Source: UBA9926 sp038131595 (GTDB lineage Bacteria; Pseudomonadota; Gammaproteobacteria; Pseudomonadales; Azotimanducaceae). Taken from it: 64,000 bases of DNA. A program made the translations under genes and the position numbers. Of this stretch, positions 1 through 8,506 are shown piece after piece. Every line of letters begins with the position of its first letter. The first letter of the stretch is position 1. Location: NCBI GenBank assembly GCA_038131595.1, contig JAYPPR010000003.1, positions 1 through 64,000 on the forward strand. Direction: 5' to 3'. The notes under the pieces were generated by a model. That model saw nothing but the letters and a program-made list of their open reading frames with translations, was not told the DNA's origin and ran no database searches.

Positions 1-1185
1 ATGGAAGACGTAGTAATTGTTGATGCCGCTCGCTCAGCGGTAGGTAGAAAAAACGGCACATTGGGGCTGGTGCACCCATCCGATACGCTCGGACCGGTCA
101 TGATGGAGCTCCTCGAGCGCAATGGAGTCTCTCCCGACACGGTGGATCAGATCATCGGTGGCTGTATCAACAAACTGGCCGCACAGGGCATGAACATCAC
201 TCGAACGGCCTGGCTCTCTCACGGCGGTGCAGAAGGCACGCCTTGTATCACTATCGATTCTCAGTGTGGTTCATCTCAAGAGGCGGTGCATTTAGCAACG
301 AGTCAATTGCGCGCTGGAATGGCGGACGTCGTCATGGCTTGTGGCGTTGAAAACATGTCCCGTTTGCCGATTGGTTCTGACTCGGTTGGCCTTGCACCAG
401 AAATGGGTAAGCCCGTGTCCCGCTCCTACTTTGAGCAATACGAGTTCACCAGCCAGTTCGAAGGTGCGGAGCGAATGGCTGAGAAGTATCAGCTGACCAG
501 GGGCGACACAGATGCGTTTGGCCTTGAGTCACAAGAGCGTGCCAGACGGGCGATTGATGCAGGTCATTTTGAATCCCAGATTATTCCTTTAGAGGTGCCT
601 GTATTTGGGCCGGATGGTAAGCGCACCGATGACAGTGTGATGTTCAAAACGGATGAAGTTCCGAGAGAGACGAGTCTTGAGGCACTTGGTGAATTGAAGC
701 CAGTGGCTAGAAAAGATGGCGTTCACACTGCTGGAACCTCATCACAAATTGCAGATGGTGCAGCGGCAGTGTTGCTGATGACGGCCTCAAAAGCTGCCGA
801 GCTAGGTCTTAAGCCGATGGCGAGGGTGCTTGATGCGCAGCTGGTAGGGTGCGACCCGGTTCTTATGCTCGAAGGCCCAATCCCTGCGACCGAGAAAATG
901 TTGGATAAGACTGGACTTTCGATTAACGATATTGACGTTTTCGAGGTGAACGAGGCATTCGCATCTGTTGTTTTGTCTTGGGCGAAAACGGTTGGTGCAG
1001 ACATGGACAAAGTGAACCCCAACGGCGGCGCCATCTCGCTCGGTCATCCATTGGGTGCGACCGGCTGTTTTCTGACCACGAAAGCAGTGCACGAACTGCA
1101 GCGAACGGGAGAGGAGTACGGCCTTATTGCGATGTGCTGCGGCGGTGGTCTTGGCACTGGAACGATCATTCAGCGTATCGACTAG
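1..1185 (+). CDS. Acetyl-CoA acetyltransferase / 3-ketoacyl-CoA thiolase family protein
   Basis: A full-length thiolase of 394 aa, the usual size for the family. It should cleave a 3-ketoacyl-CoA with free CoA, or run the reverse condensation, in the cytoplasm. The nucleophilic Cys is C89 in the SQCGSS motif. The NEAFAS motif follows near residue 317, His349 lies in GHPLGATG, and the acid/base Cys379 lies in CCGGGLG, so all catalytic residues are present. The ATG is the first base of the window, so its ribosome binding site and any upstream operon partner cannot be seen. The sequence resembles the degradative thiolases of lipid and steroid catabolism rather than a housekeeping biosynthetic enzyme, but the substrate cannot be read from sequence. 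The family call is very secure. Confidence 0.93.
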   Translation: MEDVVIVDAARSAVGRKNGTLGLVHPSDTLGPVMMELLERNGVSPDTVDQIIGGCINKLAAQGMNITRTAWLSHGGAEGTPCITIDSQCGSSQEAVHLATSQLRAGMADVVMACGVENMSRLPIGSDSVGLAPEMGKPVSRSYFEQYEFTSQFEGAERMAEKYQLTRGDTDAFGLESQERARRAIDAGHFESQIIPLEVPVFGPDGKRTDDSVMFKTDEVPRETSLEALGELKPVARKDGVHTAGTSSQIADGAAAVLLMTASKAAELGLKPMARVLDAQLVGCDPVLMLEGPIPATEKMLDKTGLSINDIDVFEVNEAFASVVLSWAKTVGADMDKVNPNGGAISLGHPLGATGCFLTTKAVHELQRTGEEYGLIAMCCGGGLGTGTIIQRID

Positions 1186-1201
1186 CCGTAGCAACCTTCT
1201 G

Positions 1202-1253
1202 AAAAGGGTTGGCGAGGCTAACGACTGACCGTCTGCGGCCCGCTAACCTTTTT
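1202..1253. terminator. Probable bidirectional terminator between thiolase and SDR
   Basis: An A-rich arm at 1202-1214 pairs with a T-rich arm at 1241-1253 over 13 positions, two of them G-U wobbles, around a loop of about 26 nt. The arms end in A and T runs on opposite sides, as expected between two convergent genes. The long loop makes it weaker than a classic terminator. Confidence 0.45.
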
Positions 1254-1269
1254 TATCCTCCTTAAGCGC

Positions 1270-1989
1270 CTAGAGCGGTACCGGCTCCACGACGAAGCTT
1301 GGGCGATCGGCTGCGATCTTCACTCGAACCTCACCGTTCTGGCCGTTTTCGTATAGATCGACGACCTCTTCTGCCAGCATACGCGCCGGCATCATTGGTC
1401 TAGATTTGAAGTCAGGTGGCACGATGGCAGTGTCCACCACGCCAGGGCAGATAGCGTTGATGCGGACCTGTGAACCCGCGTTTGCAGCAGCGACGGCTCG
1501 CGTGAGTCCAATGACGGCGTGTTTCGTTGCGGTATAAAGCGGATCTACGGGGACGAACCCCAGCCCTGCAATGGACGCGGTAACAGTGATGCAGCCTCCG
1601 CGTTCTTGCATAGTCGGCAAAAAGGTTTGGAGGCCGTTGAATACTCCATCAAGATTGACACCCATGATTTTGCGGTACGCGTCGAGCGGCACGGTTTCAA
1701 TCGGTTGGTAAGGCTCACCAGGAGCGGACGTCATAATGCCGGCATTGAGGTGGGCAAAATCAGGCGCTCCAAGCTCTGCCTTGCATCTCGATGCCGCAGA
1801 CTGAACGCTTTGAGGGCTTGCGACATCGCACTCGACACCTATGCCGCCAATCGATCGGGCCACTGTCTCCGCTTTGTCTCGATCAATGTCGCAGACGGCA
1901 ACGAGGAATTGATGCTCCGCGAGCAGGCGGCACACCTCCTCGCCGATACCCGATGCACCCCCTGTGACTAGGGCAACCTTCTGCTCCAT
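1270..1989 (-). CDS. Short-chain dehydrogenase/reductase (SDR)
   Basis: A classical SDR of 239 aa that should oxidise or reduce a carbonyl/alcohol pair with NAD(P). The start is the ATG at 1989, because AAGGAG lies seven bases upstream; an upstream in-frame start at 2010 would place that site inside the gene. The cofactor motif TGGASGIG is at the N-terminus, the NAG motif follows (LNAGIM), and the catalytic Tyr and Lys lie in YTATK. An acidic residue after the second strand (CDID) suggests NAD rather than NADP preference. It faces the thiolase and reads away from the thioesterase-like gene. The substrate is unknown; beta-hydroxyacyl-CoA or an alcohol is plausible from the neighbours. Confidence 0.88.
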   Translation of the reverse strand: MEQKVALVTGGASGIGEEVCRLLAEHQFLVAVCDIDRDKAETVARSIGGIGVECDVASPQSVQSAASRCKAELGAPDFAHLNAGIMTSAPGEPYQPIETVPLDAYRKIMGVNLDGVFNGLQTFLPTMQERGGCITVTASIAGLGFVPVDPLYTATKHAVIGLTRAVAAANAGSQVRINAICPGVVDTAIVPPDFKSRPMMPARMLAEEVVDLYENGQNGEVRVKIAADRPSFVVEPVPL

Positions 1990-2185
1990 TTTTCGGCTCC
2001 TTAGGCTCAATCAGTTTGTCAGTTAAAAACCCTATCAGACTAAAGCGGAACTGTAACCGGCTCCCTTGACCGCCTTGTGCCTACAAAATAAGCACGGCTG
2101 AGTAGGCGACTGGCTTGCACAAGGGAGGCATAGTGTGGCCAGATGAGGGTCTTTCAATGACTCGATCGACAACGTTGCCAATGCG

Positions 2186-2989
2186 ATGACCTTTCAGTTT
2201 GATCAAGACACGCGTATCGAAGCGATTGGTGATGGACGCTACCGAGGCGTCATGACCGATGGCTGGAACATTGGCGACAATCCTAATGGCGGCTTTTTGC
2301 TCTCCATCATTTCTGCGGCCTTCTCGGAAGAGGTGAGCCATCCAGATCCCATTTCTTTTACCACGCACTATCTGAGGCCAGGGCTCTCCGGCCAACCTTT
2401 CGAAGTGGACGTTGAAGTGTTGCGGGTCGGGCGGTCGTTGACGACGGCACGCGCGACGCTCATTCAAGACGGTTCCGTAAGGCTCGTATCCATGGCTGCA
2501 TACTCAGATCTCATGCAATCAGCGGGTGTCGATGCGGACATCTCCATTGCCCCGATCGAGATACCGCCGCCCGAGGAATGCGTCTCTCGTACGGGAGACA
2601 TACAGGGCATCGATATCCCGATGATGAGTAAGTTAGATGTGCGCCTCAACCCGAACCAGATGAATTCGGGACTGCATCAAGCGCCCAAATTATCGGGATG
2701 GATTCGGCACAAGGATCATCGGCCAGTGGATGTTCGCTCGCTCCTTCTCTTTAGTGACACGTTCCCCCCGTCGACCTTTGTCAAACTCGGTAACGTTGGT
2801 TGGGTTCCTACGATTGAGCTCACTGTTCATGTTCGACGGCGCCCGGCCGATGGTTGGGTGCTTGCCGAATTCCAAACCAGTGATTTGAATGAAGGCAGGA
2901 TGATCGAAACGGGTTGCCTATGGGATAGCACTGGTCAGCTGATTGCCCAATCAAGACAGGTTGGATTGGTGATGAGTCGCGACGGGTGA
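2186..2989 (+). CDS. Acyl-CoA thioesterase-like protein (double hotdog fold)
   Basis: A 267-aa protein matching the TesB-like double-hotdog acyl-CoA thioesterase group. The first half has the typical N-terminal hotdog pattern: a GWNIGDNPNGG stretch, then strands carrying HYLRPG and a GRSLTTARATL segment, which is common in these enzymes. The second half repeats the fold around WVPTIELTVHVRRRP and ends with GCLWDSTGQLIAQSRQ, the usual closing strand. Such enzymes hydrolyse acyl-CoA to free acid and CoA. No strong Shine-Dalgarno site precedes the ATG; an in-frame stop lies 42 bases upstream and no better start exists between. It is transcribed alone, divergent from the SDR. The exact chain-length preference is unknown. 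Confidence 0.8.
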   Translation: MTFQFDQDTRIEAIGDGRYRGVMTDGWNIGDNPNGGFLLSIISAAFSEEVSHPDPISFTTHYLRPGLSGQPFEVDVEVLRVGRSLTTARATLIQDGSVRLVSMAAYSDLMQSAGVDADISIAPIEIPPPEECVSRTGDIQGIDIPMMSKLDVRLNPNQMNSGLHQAPKLSGWIRHKDHRPVDVRSLLLFSDTFPPSTFVKLGNVGWVPTIELTVHVRRRPADGWVLAEFQTSDLNEGRMIETGCLWDSTGQLIAQSRQVGLVMSRDG

Positions 2990-3488
2990 GTCTTTGCTTG
3001 CCCAACATTCAGTGGTCCTACCCACCAATGCTTCAGGGTGACACTCAAGCCTTTAGATCTCTCTGCTGGGTATTCTTGTAACTGCTCTTTAGCACGCATC
3101 ATTCATAACCAGAGTCGCACTCAGGTGGTTTGCCTTTGTTGCTGATCACCAGCGCTTCATGCCGATCCTGATTAACGCCTCAGGCCTTTAGCCTTTCATT
3201 ACGAACTCAAGGTTTTCTGCCCCTTGGTTTCTGCTCGCTGGTGAGGATATTGACCAAGAGTTAGTGAGACCGAACTGTCAGGTTGATGGGTCACAGCGCG
3301 AGTGGCGGATGATCCATCGGCGAGCGATGAATACCCATGGTCAATAACAAGTGGTTTTGTCGATCGTTCTCATTGAAATAATGCGCTATACAAATCGTTC
3401 GCATTAGAGAGAATGCTTGCGAGGGAAATCGCAGGGCACAGGCAACAGGGTCTGACGCTGCTGCTCAAATGAACCATGGAGGATAGGG
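2990..3488. other. Intergenic region upstream of katG
   Basis: No coding potential or RNA gene is visible in this 499-base stretch. Near its right end lie two 13-bp direct repeats, annotated separately. The katG Shine-Dalgarno site GGAGG closes the region. Confidence 0.6.
3362..3405 (+). promoter_or_regulatory. Paired direct repeats upstream of katG, candidate Fur-type sites
   Basis: GATCGTTCTCATT (3362-3374) and AATCGTTCGCATT (3393-3405) match at 11 of 13 positions and start 31 bp apart, about three helical turns, so both would face the same side of the DNA. Read on the minus strand they give AATGAGAACGATC and AATGCGAACGATT, which resemble gammaproteobacterial Fur half-sites. A similar motif, AATGCGAATCATT, occurs upstream of rpoH in this window. 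Binding by Fur or another regulator is an inference. Confidence 0.4.
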
Positions 3489-5756
3489 ATGAGACCTAAA
3501 ATAGAATGGCTGCACCGCAGCATGGTCATGGCTGGGTTACTCGCTTTGACAAACACAGGTGTCACGATGGCGGATGGGCACGGCCATGCGGCGATGAAAC
3601 CAGCGTCGCAAATGGCACCAACGACCGTTAAAACCAATCAATTTTGGTGGCCGGATCAGCTCGATTTGTCACCTCTGCGTGACCAAGATGCTCGATCAAA
3701 TCCACTCGGGGCATCTTTTGACTATGCTGAAGCGTTTGCCGCGCTGGATTTGGATGCGGTCAAGGAAGACATTGACGCTGTGTTAACCGATTCGCAGGAT
3801 TGGTGGCCAGCGGACTGGGGTAATTATGGGCCTTTCTTCATTCGCATGACTTGGCATAGTGCCGGCACATACCGAACGCTTGACGGCCGCGGTGGGGGAG
3901 ACGGCGGTCAAATGCGATTCGACCCCCTGAATAGCTGGCCAGACAACGGTAACCTCGACAAGGCGAAACGTTTGCTTTGGCCGATTAAGCAAAAGTATGG
4001 CGCAAGCCTCTCGTGGGGCGACCTGATGATCCTCGCTGGCAATGTCGCGCTTGAAAACATGGGTTTCGAAACCTTCGGTTTCGCGGGTGGTCGATCTGAT
4101 GATTGGGAGCCGGACGTCGTTTACTGGGGACCGGAGGTCGAAATGCTCGCGAGCGACCGACAAACCAAGGACGGTCAACTCCAGCGGCCCTTAGGCGCCA
4201 CTCATATGGGCCTCATTTACGTAAACCCTGAAGGTCCTATGGGTAAACCTGATCCTCTTGGCTCTGCAAAAAATATCCGCGTTGCGTTTGGTCGAATGGC
4301 CATGAACGACGAAGAAACCGTCGCGCTTGTCGCGGGAGGGCACACCTTCGGGAAGATGCACGGCGCCCATAAAGGTGGTCAGTGCGTAGGCGTTGAACCA
4401 GGCGCCGGAGAAATCGAGCAGCAGGGACTGGGATGGAAAAACTCGTGCGGGAAAGGCCACTCAGAGGATACAGTAACGAGTGGGCTTGAGGGAGCTTGGA
4501 CACAGGCTCCAACCCAGTGGACCACGTTGTACCTACAGAATCTTCTGAACTTAGAGTGGGAGTTGTCGCAGTCGCCAGCAGGCGCTGTTCAGTGGATCCC
4601 AACGGATAAGTCTATGCATACGGTAGTCCCTGATGCGCACGTCGAGGGCAAGTTCAATCCGCCTGTAATGACCACAGCGGACATGGCACTCAAGTTTGAT
4701 CCGGCTTATCGGGCGATCGCCACACGCTTTCTGGAAAATCCTGACGAATACCAGCTGGCTTTCGCTAAAGCGTGGTTCAAATTGACCCACCGAGATATGG
4801 GGCCAAGGGCTAGATATCTTGGAGACGATGTCCCCAATGAAGTACAGATTTGGCAGGATCCAATCCCCACTCCTGACTACAAGTTGGTTGGGGCGCGAGA
4901 TATTAAGAAGCTCAAGCAGGCAATTAGCGAGAGTGGACTTGGAATTGCCGACATGGTGAAGGTCGCATGGGCCTCGGCGTCATCCTATCGACACAGCGAT
5001 ATGCGTGGCGGTGCCAATGGCGCTCGTTTAGCTCTGGCGCCTCAGAATGGGTGGTCTGTTAATGATCCCGAGGGTTTGTCAGAGGCACTAGAAGTGTTGT
5101 CGGGCATACAGAGCGACTTCAACGCAAAAGCTCGTCGCGGGGTGCAGGTTTCACTCGCGGACACCATTGTTCTGGCGGGCGTAGTCGGCCTTGAAATGGC
5201 AGCAGAAGCGGCTGGGATAGATGTTGAGGTGCCCTTTACGCCAGGTCGAGGAGATGCACTTCAAACTCAGACGGATATCGAATCGTTTGGGCTGCTCGAG
5301 CCATCAGCCGACGCTTTTCGGAACTACTACGACGCAGAGCGAAGCTATCGTTCGCCCACAGAGATGCTCGTCGATCGCGCTGATCAACTGAATCTCACCG
5401 TACCTGAAATGACGGCACTGCTAGGTGGGCTTCGGGTGCTGGGCGCTAATACGGGGGATGTTACTCATGGCGTCCTCACTGATCGGCCGGGAGTACTCAG
5501 CAATGACTTTTTCGTTAACCTGCTCGATATGGGAACCGTGTGGTCGCCTTCAGGCGACGCGCTATATCAAGGTCGGGATCGACAGTCCGGTGAAGTGAAG
5601 TACACCGCGACGCCAGTCGACCTAATTTTCGGTTCGAACTCGGAACTCCGCGCAGTGGCTGAAGCCTATGCCTATGACGATGCCCAGGACCGATTCATTG
5701 GCGACTTCATTGCCGCGTGGGATAAGGTGATGACGCTCGACCGTTTTGATCTTTGA
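3489..5756 (+). CDS. katG: Catalase-peroxidase KatG with signal peptide
   Basis: A bifunctional heme catalase-peroxidase of 755 aa that removes hydrogen peroxide. The distal triad is R119-W122-H123 (RMTWHSAG), and W122, Y244 (LIYVNPEGP) and M270 (GRMAMND) form the family's Met-Tyr-Trp adduct. The proximal heme ligand is H285 (GGHTFG). The C-terminal half holds the second, heme-free peroxidase-like domain, as usual. The first 28 residues form a Sec-type signal peptide (basic start, hydrophobic core MVMAGLLAL, likely cut after TMA). The enzyme is therefore probably periplasmic, as in KatP-type members, whereas most KatG proteins are cytoplasmic. GGAGG precedes the ATG, and a strong terminator follows directly, so it is a single-gene transcript. 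Two direct repeats upstream may control it. Confidence 0.96.
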   Translation: MRPKIEWLHRSMVMAGLLALTNTGVTMADGHGHAAMKPASQMAPTTVKTNQFWWPDQLDLSPLRDQDARSNPLGASFDYAEAFAALDLDAVKEDIDAVLTDSQDWWPADWGNYGPFFIRMTWHSAGTYRTLDGRGGGDGGQMRFDPLNSWPDNGNLDKAKRLLWPIKQKYGASLSWGDLMILAGNVALENMGFETFGFAGGRSDDWEPDVVYWGPEVEMLASDRQTKDGQLQRPLGATHMGLIYVNPEGPMGKPDPLGSAKNIRVAFGRMAMNDEETVALVAGGHTFGKMHGAHKGGQCVGVEPGAGEIEQQGLGWKNSCGKGHSEDTVTSGLEGAWTQAPTQWTTLYLQNLLNLEWELSQSPAGAVQWIPTDKSMHTVVPDAHVEGKFNPPVMTTADMALKFDPAYRAIATRFLENPDEYQLAFAKAWFKLTHRDMGPRARYLGDDVPNEVQIWQDPIPTPDYKLVGARDIKKLKQAISESGLGIADMVKVAWASASSYRHSDMRGGANGARLALAPQNGWSVNDPEGLSEALEVLSGIQSDFNAKARRGVQVSLADTIVLAGVVGLEMAAEAAGIDVEVPFTPGRGDALQTQTDIESFGLLEPSADAFRNYYDAERSYRSPTEMLVDRADQLNLTVPEMTALLGGLRVLGANTGDVTHGVLTDRPGVLSNDFFVNLLDMGTVWSPSGDALYQGRDRQSGEVKYTATPVDLIFGSNSELRAVAEAYAYDDAQDRFIGDFIAAWDKVMTLDRFDL

Positions 5757-5771
5757 TCAGTACGGTTTAGG

Positions 5772-5800
5772 AAAAAACCCAGCTTCGGCTGGGTTTTTTT
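5772..5800 (+). terminator. Rho-independent terminator of katG
   Basis: The 12-bp arms AAAAAACCCAGC (5772-5783) and GCTGGGTTTTTT (5788-5799) surround the stable loop TTCG and end in a T run. It begins 15 bases after the katG stop codon. A-rich and T-rich arms could also stop transcription arriving from the P450 gene on the opposite strand. Confidence 0.92.
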
Positions 5801-5943
5801 GTAATGGAGGCCATCAAGGAAGCGGGTGCATTCGGCGAAGCCATGGTGGTTTATGGCCTGAGCGCCTCGTCTGTCAGGTCTTTTTGTTCACGCTTGATGT
5901 ACTGATCCTGTTTTTTGCGGGTGATGCAGTCCGCCCCGTTGTC

Positions 5944-7215
5944 TCAGTCGTTGCCGATCATTCTAGATCGACTTTGAATGGGTAGTGATTCGAGTGAACG
6001 GGGCAGACAATGTGGGCGGTAATTAAACGTAGGATCAGGCTCAGCGAATCGAATGGACTTGGCCCCATCAAGGAGCACCTTGAAGCCCCACCAGAGTTCT
6101 CTGCGAGCAAGTGGAGCCCCCAGGCAATGATGGACGCCTGAGCCGAAGGCGACGTGGGCACCCGGTTTTGATCGGTCTAAATTGATCTCGTTGGGGCATT
6201 CAAACTGGCTCGCATCCCGATTGGCGGCACCGTAGCGGACCCCGATAAGAGCGCCCTCCGGAATCGATACGCCTGCAATTTCAGTGTCCTGGGTGGCCCG
6301 TCTCAGCAGCATTTGCACCGGCGACTCGAGTCTCAGAACTTCCTCTACGAAGGGTTTAAGTAAAGAGGGGTCAGCCTTAAGGCGATCCCAAATCTCGGGT
6401 TGCTCGATGAGCAGCTTCACGCCGGCAGAGAGTGCGTTTGTGGTGGTCTCGCTGCCACCGACAAAGGTGTCTGCCATCATCTCAGCATGCAGTTCCTCGT
6501 CGGTGAGCGTTCGACCCCATTCGGGGATTTCACGATTGACGAGTTCAGATAGCAGTGTGTCATTTGGCGAAACTCGTAGCCGCTCGAAGATCGGCTGGAA
6601 GTAATGTTGCGCTTCTATCTCTCGATCCACCGCGTCTAATTCTTCTTCCTCAGTGAGCATCATGCTGATGCGTTTGAAGAAGGCATCGGTCCAGGCCTTA
6701 ATTTTCCAGAGATCGGCTAGATCGGCTCCCATTTGCTTGACGATAATCGTGAGTGGGAGCGGAACTGACATGGCTGAAACCCAGTCGCACTCTCCAGTTT
6801 CAGCGATTCTTGCGAAAAGGTCCTCGGCGGTACTTTGAACAAACGGTTCCAGATCATTGATCTTCGCAGGCCTAAACGCCTCGTTGAACATTGCACGCAT
6901 TTGTTTGTGGTTGGGTTCGTCGCGCGCAATCAACGTTCGAGAAGGGACCCATCCTTTTTCTTGGAATCGCTCGTTGACCTTTTGCTGTCTCGGGGTCAGT
7001 GTTTTGGCACCTCGGCTTGCGTTTCCGGAGAACAATTCGTGGTTCGCCAAGATGTGGCGAACATCCTGGAAGCGGCTGACGTGGTATATCCCTGTCATGG
7101 GGTCTTGGTATACGGGAGCGCCGTCATGGAGCGCCTGGTAGTGCTCGTAGGGGCACGCTTGAACTTCAGGGTCAAAAAAGTTGACGGAAACAGACATCGA
7201 TAGAGGCTCATGCAT
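5944..7215 (-). CDS. Cytochrome P450, bacterial class I type
   Basis: A soluble P450 mono-oxygenase of 423 aa. The heme-binding loop is FGSGVHHCLG with the Cys thiolate ligand. The I-helix motif is GGSETTTN, and the K-helix ExxR is in EEVLRLESP. No signal peptide or membrane anchor is present, so it should act in the cytoplasm with a ferredoxin and reductase, neither of which is encoded nearby. The reading frame extends upstream to a TTG at 7248. The ATG at 7215 is preferred, but no clear ribosome binding site decides between it and the ATG at 7197. The downstream gene, katG, is convergent. The VOC gene on the same strand starts 851 bases upstream. The family resembles catabolic hydroxylases of terpenoids or steroids; the substrate is unknown. 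Confidence 0.93.
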   Translation of the reverse strand: MHEPLSMSVSVNFFDPEVQACPYEHYQALHDGAPVYQDPMTGIYHVSRFQDVRHILANHELFSGNASRGAKTLTPRQQKVNERFQEKGWVPSRTLIARDEPNHKQMRAMFNEAFRPAKINDLEPFVQSTAEDLFARIAETGECDWVSAMSVPLPLTIIVKQMGADLADLWKIKAWTDAFFKRISMMLTEEEELDAVDREIEAQHYFQPIFERLRVSPNDTLLSELVNREIPEWGRTLTDEELHAEMMADTFVGGSETTTNALSAGVKLLIEQPEIWDRLKADPSLLKPFVEEVLRLESPVQMLLRRATQDTEIAGVSIPEGALIGVRYGAANRDASQFECPNEINLDRSKPGAHVAFGSGVHHCLGAPLARRELWWGFKVLLDGAKSIRFAEPDPTFNYRPHCLPRSLESLPIQSRSRMIGND

Positions 7216-7538
7216 AGAAAGATCGGGTAAGTGTTGCTGATTTGGCAACTAGGGTCTAGTTCCTAATAGATGATTCCATTGGGTTACAAGAAGCGCAGAG
7301 ATAGGCTTAGCATCGGACCGCGTTCCTTCCTACATTGCAGATCTGAGCCTAAAGCGTGTTGCGAGTGGGGAGTCTCGAATCTCAGAGTACGCACAGCCTT
7401 CGCCAGCGCGATATTGCCAGGGAAACAGCCTCGGGCCGTGGACTAACCGACTGGAAAAAGATTCGGGCTGGACGGTGCTGGCTCATCAGGTTCAAAGGGT
7501 TCAAGCCCTAAAGCGTTGACTGTTGAACGATTCGTCAT
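7216..7538. other. Intergenic region between VOC and P450 genes
   Basis: A 323-base gap between two minus-strand genes. No coding ORF, tRNA or terminator-like hairpin with a T run was seen. It presumably carries the P450 promoter, but no convincing -35/-10 pair stands out. Confidence 0.4.
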
Positions 7539-8066
7539 CTACTCGCGAATTGGGTCGGTACCGTCCCAGTCCCTCGCAGCATCCGCAATCATCGCAAATC
7601 GCGCCTCGACAGCAGGCAAGCGAGTAACAATTTCTAGCATGCAGCCGAGCGTCTCTCTGGTATCGAAATAGCCGAATGTCACCGGGCCAGAGTGGCCAAT
7701 GTTGACTGCCTCACACCCTTTTGATTCCAGAAGATGTTGATCCGCAGCAAAGTCATCAGTCCATGCGCAAAAGTGATGAAAGGTGGGGGGTGATCCTTGG
7801 GGTACCATATCCCGATAGGCAGAGGGTCCCGGGCCAGGTTCAATGAGTTCAATCTGGATGGTTCCTGCCTGCGCCAGTGCTACTCGCATCGAGAGGTCGG
7901 CAGGCGCTCCTCGGTAGGTGACTTGATCAAAAGTACCGGGTCGATAGTCTTTGATAAAAAACGGGCCAATGCCGAAATTGTTGCTCCACTGGTGGCATGC
8001 GGCCTCAAGGTTCTCAACAACGAACGCACTCTGAAAGTACTCGCGGGTAAGAGGGTGAGATGTCAT
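7539..8066 (-). CDS. VOC (glyoxalase/dioxygenase) superfamily protein
   Basis: A 175-aa protein of the vicinal-oxygen-chelate fold. Two beta-alpha-beta-beta-beta modules are recognisable: the first around EYFQSAFVVENLEAACHQW with a GIGPFF stretch, the second around FHHFCAWTDD, GYFDTRETLGCMLEIV. Conserved metal-ligand positions are a Glu in IQIELIEP, His in HHFC and Glu in MLEIV. The start at 8066 is chosen because AAAGGA lies eight bases upstream; the frame runs 27 codons further, but no other site supports a start there. The family includes glyoxalases, epimerases (methylmalonyl-CoA epimerase-like) and ring-cleavage dioxygenases. Here only the fold can be named. It lies upstream of the P450 gene on the same strand. 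Confidence 0.78.
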   Translation of the reverse strand: MTSHPLTREYFQSAFVVENLEAACHQWSNNFGIGPFFIKDYRPGTFDQVTYRGAPADLSMRVALAQAGTIQIELIEPGPGPSAYRDMVPQGSPPTFHHFCAWTDDFAADQHLLESKGCEAVNIGHSGPVTFGYFDTRETLGCMLEIVTRLPAVEARFAMIADAARDWDGTDPIRE

Positions 8067-8506
8067 GTGTTCGTCCTTTTGTCGATGAATCGGGGCCTGC
8101 TGGGGCACACAACCTGATTCGGTTGCGCTAAGTATGGCTGTTCCCAAGCGCTATATCGAACAGCAGTCTTTAATCAAAAGCTTTGAATTAACAGCCTGCT
8201 ATGAGTAGCTCTTTATCAATGGCTCTGTATGAATAGCCCTGTATCAATAGCCCTATATCAATAGCGCTGTATTAACAATGCTGCATGAACTTCTTCGGGT
8301 GCGAAGCTTTGGATTTGCTGCCGGCTTTTTTTAAACCGTAGAGCGTGCCGCGCTTTACTCTCCTCAATCAAGTGAACATGACAGTCACGATAAGCCAATG
8401 CCAACGAAGGATGTAGTCTTCGAGCACCGAACTAAGGGTGCGTCAGCCCAGCAGATTCGGGTAGGATTCTAAGAAGGCCACTGAAGCAATGAATCTTTGA
8501 GGTTCC
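8067..8506. other. Divergent intergenic region with tandem repeats
   Basis: This 440-base region separates the minus-strand VOC gene and the plus-strand kinase gene. Apart from the 14-bp repeat array it holds no visible gene. Promoters for both flanking genes are expected here. The base GAAGGCC about 30 bases before the kinase start is not a well-placed ribosome binding site. Confidence 0.5.
8195..8290. repeat. Degenerate 14-bp tandem repeat, about seven copies
   Basis: Successive 14-bp units start at 8195, 8209, 8223, 8237, 8251, 8265 and 8279. Representative units are CTCTGTATGAATAG, CCCTGTATCAATAG and CCCTATATCAATAG; the outer copies are more diverged. The array lies in the 440-base gap between the divergent VOC and kinase genes. 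The unit is AT-rich compared with its surroundings. It is contiguous, without unique spacers, so it is not a CRISPR array. Its role is unknown; slippage, a curved promoter region or a repeated protein-binding site are possible. Confidence 0.85.
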
